From: Ochromonas danica
Taxonomy: Eukaryota; Sar; Chrysophyceae; Chromulinales; Chromulinaceae
Direction of reading: 5' to 3'
NCBI GenBank assembly: GCA_015146655.1
Contig: VKHL01000093.1
Location: forward strand, 1 to 64,000
DNA: 64,000 nucleotides
Of this stretch, positions 61,852 through 64,000 are shown piece by piece. Position 1 is the stretch's first letter. Every line of letters starts with the position of its first letter. The position numbers and the translations under genes were made by a program. The notes below the pieces were generated by a model, which searched no databases, had not been told where the DNA came from, and saw nothing but the letters and a program-made list of their open reading frames with translations.

Positions 61852-62940
61852 CTAATCCCACTCACAAGACTCCAAGGAAGAGGAGTCCATCCAATGAGGG
61901 ATGTTGACGATGCCTTGATAATCTTTCCCAAGGCTACTCAAAAAAGAGGAGTAAAAGTCCTCTTCTTCATGCAGTGCCAGGCGACCGTTGCGGTAGACTT
62001 TTGTCGTGGCAGAAGAAACTGAACCATTATTATTGCTTAATCGCTGTAGCAGCACGTCCGGTTTTGTTTTAGCAATAATCCAGTATCCTGCACGGACCTC
62101 CTGCGCTAACTGGTTCGGTTCCCAACAGCAACACCCAACAAAGAAACGAAACCGTGCTGTATCTTGCGGTTGATGCTTCACACGAGCCATTACAGAGCTC
62201 AGAGATCCCCCCGCATAGAATGGTTCATCACAATACGGTATCTTCAGACCCCCACAATCCGAAATGTTGTGGATAAATTGCATGCGCCTCACCATACCTC
62301 CAAAATGGACTTTGTGCTTGCCGAAGCGATTCACAAATTCTGCTGGCAAATTTTTTACCGCCGACTGAACTGTATGAAGCGTAGGTCGATTGATGACAAC
62401 GCCATAACTGCCTCTTTCTCCATGCTCAAGCAACAGAACAAGTGTGCGACGCAAAGCCCCGCTCAGCATGGGATGAGCGCAAAGCAAAGTACCTGCAGAA
62501 GCTTCAGACTGGACTTCAAACGAAGGCAAGGAGAAAATTTCTGTCTCCTTCTTCGCTAATGAGCTGCGATCATGACCATGGTCGGAAGAGTAGTTAATCT
62601 TGCTCTGGAAGTCTGTCAGGATGGAGGTCAGTTTGCGAAGAAACATGAAACCCACATCTACTCTCGTCTCGGAGGAGACTTCCGCATGGCTTCGGAACTC
62701 TTCTCGTAATAGATTTTTTAAGGGGCGTGATTCGGGTGGGAGGAAGAACTTCCGATTTCCGAAAAACTTGGTCAGAACAGAGTTGTAATACCTTAACCGA
62801 TGATCATCGTTCTGGCCAGCGCCACTGAGATCGACTCTATAAAGAACTGCCCTAGCGCTTGATTCGTCAAGAAGACGATTTTGTAGTCGGAACAAAGCAC
62901 GATAAAGGTGCTTAACGACAAGATGATTGGACATTGCCAT
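61852..62940 (-). CDS. AlgH/UPF0301 (DUF179) protein with N-terminal extension
   Basis: Single exon, 362 residues. The C-terminal half (about 145-330) is an AlgH/YqgE fold: GTLLCAHPMLSGALRRTLVL, LLEHGERGSYGVVINRP, VHFGGMVRRMQFIH, IPYCDEPFYAGGSL and FFVGCCCWEPNQLAQEVRAG. In plants this domain is found in plastid proteins; its activity is unknown. The N-terminal 140 residues (HLYRALFRLQNRLL, then LPPESRPLKNLLREEFRSHA) look helical and have an LYR-like tripeptide plus a conserved-looking EFR, as in LYR proteins of mitochondria. Whether this is a real LYR domain is uncertain. Head to head with DeoC (146 bases). Confidence 0.88.
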   Translation of the reverse strand: MAMSNHLVVKHLYRALFRLQNRLLDESSARAVLYRVDLSGAGQNDDHRLRYYNSVLTKFFGNRKFFLPPESRPLKNLLREEFRSHAEVSSETRVDVGFMFLRKLTSILTDFQSKINYSSDHGHDRSSLAKKETEIFSLPSFEVQSEASAGTLLCAHPMLSGALRRTLVLLLEHGERGSYGVVINRPTLHTVQSAVKNLPAEFVNRFGKHKVHFGGMVRRMQFIHNISDCGGLKIPYCDEPFYAGGSLSSVMARVKHQPQDTARFRFFVGCCCWEPNQLAQEVRAGYWIIAKTKPDVLLQRLSNNNGSVSSATTKVYRNGRLALHEEEDFYSSFLSSLGKDYQGIVNIPHWMDSSSLESCEWD

Positions 62941-63086
62941 TGATTTGATGGGATTGTCGCCTCATTTAACTTAATAAGTGCATCATGAAGCCATGAATGG
63001 AAAACATCAGTTTTTTTTGCCCAATTTTGGGGTTCAGCAGCAGAGGAGGAGGAGGAAGTCTCTCTGAAAGCCTCATTTATTGAAGG

Positions 63087-63767
63087 ATGAGCATCTGCCG
63101 AGTGATTGACCACACTTTATTGAAGGCCGACGCAACCGGCGAAGACATTAAGAAGCTGTGTGAAGAAGCTCTTCAGTATGATTTTGCAACAGTTTGCGTG
63201 AACTCTTCTCAGATACCTCTGGCTGCCCAGCTGTTGGCCAATAGCAACACCAAACCAATCTGTGTTGTGGGCTTTCCTCTTGGGGCAATGTCATCACAAG
63301 CAAAGGCTTTCGAAGCCAAGGAAGCCATTGCTGCTGGTGCGCAGGAGATCGATACAGTGATTCCTGTAGGAGCATTGAAAGACGGCAACTATAAATACGT
63401 GTTGAACGATATTTCTGCAGTAGTGGAGGCCTCAAAACCATTTCCAGTCAAAGTAATCCTCGAAACATCTCTTTTAAATGAGGAGCAAAAGAAATTCGCT
63501 TGTGTCTTGTCCAAAGCTGCGGGTGCTGCTTTCGTCAAAACCTCCACCGGCTTCGGTGGAGGAGGAGCCACTGAGGCAGATATCGAGTTGATGCGAAAAG
63601 TGGTAGGGCCTGAAATGGGCGTGAAAGCGTCCGGAGGAGTGCGTACTCTTGAGGATGCTCGTAAGATGTTGGCTGCGGGGGCAACACGAATTGGTACTTC
63701 GGCCGGAGTTGCCATTGTCAAAGCGGAACAGGGTTTGGAGACCGAGAAGCCAACGGCTGGATACTAG
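63087..63767 (+). CDS. deoC: Deoxyribose-phosphate aldolase
   Basis: Single exon, 226 residues, the size of bacterial DeoC. It converts 2-deoxyribose 5-phosphate to glyceraldehyde 3-phosphate and acetaldehyde in deoxynucleoside breakdown. Motifs: [70 protein letters not shown], the Schiff-base Lys in [16 protein letters not shown] (about residue 150), and the second catalytic Lys in [15 protein letters not shown] (about 179). It is closer in length and sequence style to bacterial enzymes than to the longer animal DERA (about 318 residues). Confidence 0.96.
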   Translation: MSICRVIDHTLLKADATGEDIKKLCEEALQYDFATVCVNSSQIPLAAQLLANSNTKPICVVGFPLGAMSSQAKAFEAKEAIAAGAQEIDTVIPVGALKDGNYKYVLNDISAVVEASKPFPVKVILETSLLNEEQKKFACVLSKAAGAAFVKTSTGFGGGGATEADIELMRKVVGPEMGVKASGGVRTLEDARKMLAAGATRIGTSAGVAIVKAEQGLETEKPTAGY

Positions 63768-63866
63768 ATCGTATAATATCTTCGCGTCTTTGTTATTTCC
63801 ACAACAAACACAAGGTTTAACTATAGCGCAGAAAACAAATCTTCGAGGAGAGAGCTGGGTTGTGTT

Positions 63867-64000
63867 TTAATGGATGCACTCTGCCACTAATTGACTTATT
63901 TCCTTGTTCCTCGATCTCACCGCCATCTTAAGAATGACTCCATTGCTATCGTCCAGTTGGATCTGAGCGCGCGCCAAGACAGGGTGGTTTCCTAAGAAAA
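63867..64000 (-). CDS. COPG: Coatomer gamma subunit, C-terminal end (partial, runs off right edge)
   Basis: The last 43 codons of a minus-strand gene, stop at 63867-63869. The peptide begins FLGNHPVLARAQIQLDD and continues NGVILKMAVRS, then ISQLVAECIH at the end. This matches the end of the gamma-COP appendage domain (family pattern FLGGxxVLVRA, then VTMKLxVRSxxxxVSxxI). Gamma-COP is a subunit of the COPI coat that returns cargo from Golgi to ER. Only this end is in the window, so the call rests on a short match. Confidence 0.6.
   Translation of the reverse strand, partial: FLGNHPVLARAQIQLDDSNGVILKMAVRSRNKEISQLVAECIH

Overview
This is nuclear DNA from a gene-dense protist with short spliceosomal introns. 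I place it tentatively as a flagellated alga with a secondary red-type plastid, probably a stramenopile (ochrophyte). Three things point that way. A bacterial-type RecA starts with a signal peptide followed by a Phe, as in plastid proteins of such algae. Several genes belong to cilia (a CFAP418 orthologue, an EF-hand protein with GYTGH motifs, a WW plus DM10-like protein). An AlgH/UPF0301 protein, an HPP-family transporter and a relic of a cyanophycinase-like peptidase are also present. The species cannot be fixed from the window alone.

Layout. 0-6.6 kb: STN1-like OB-fold gene (runs off the left edge), TRM112, mitochondrial ribosomal protein bL12m, a large low-complexity protein, CFAP418. 6.6-16.7 kb: organellar RecA, LRR-WW coiled-coil protein, EMC4, PUB-domain protein, F-box/LRR protein, NAA10. 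16.7-27 kb: EF-hand ciliary protein, ELOF1, PAM18, TDRD3/RMI1-like protein, a kynurenine-monooxygenase-like flavoprotein, WW-DM10 protein, PAM16, and a head-to-head pair (EF-hand protein and a small basic protein) sharing an N-terminal motif. 27-32.8 kb: a mitochondrial DnaJ lacking the zinc finger, an HPP membrane protein and two unrecognised membrane proteins. 32.9-36 kb: the only decayed stretch, with a broken cyanophycinase-like gene, unrecognised broken frames on the minus strand, and a duplicated promoter plus gene start carrying a telomere-like insert. 36-54.2 kb: one giant VPS13 gene of 15 exons (about 5755 residues) with embedded PDZ and C2 domains. 54.4-64 kb: WEE1/MYT1 kinase, class I aldolase, ankyrin protein, HRDC-like protein, AzgA purine permease, AlgH-like protein, deoxyribose-phosphate aldolase, and the end of gamma-COP at the right edge.

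Organisation. Genes alternate strand almost strictly (28 of 32 neighbour steps), so nearly every promoter is shared by a head-to-head pair and nearly every 3' end faces another. Four of these shared promoters and the DnaJ promoter hold short arrays of an 8-base unit close to CCAGATTT, and a fifth shared promoter holds a related 8-base-phased TTC array. I traced 40 introns by joining reading frames. All but one are under 180 bases, and four use GC-AG ends. The genes are mostly housekeeping: mitochondrial import (PAM16/PAM18, DnaJ), translation (TRM112, bL12m), N-terminal acetylation, ER and vesicle function (EMC4, VPS13, gamma-COP), telomere/DNA maintenance (STN1, RecA, TDRD3-like) and cilia.
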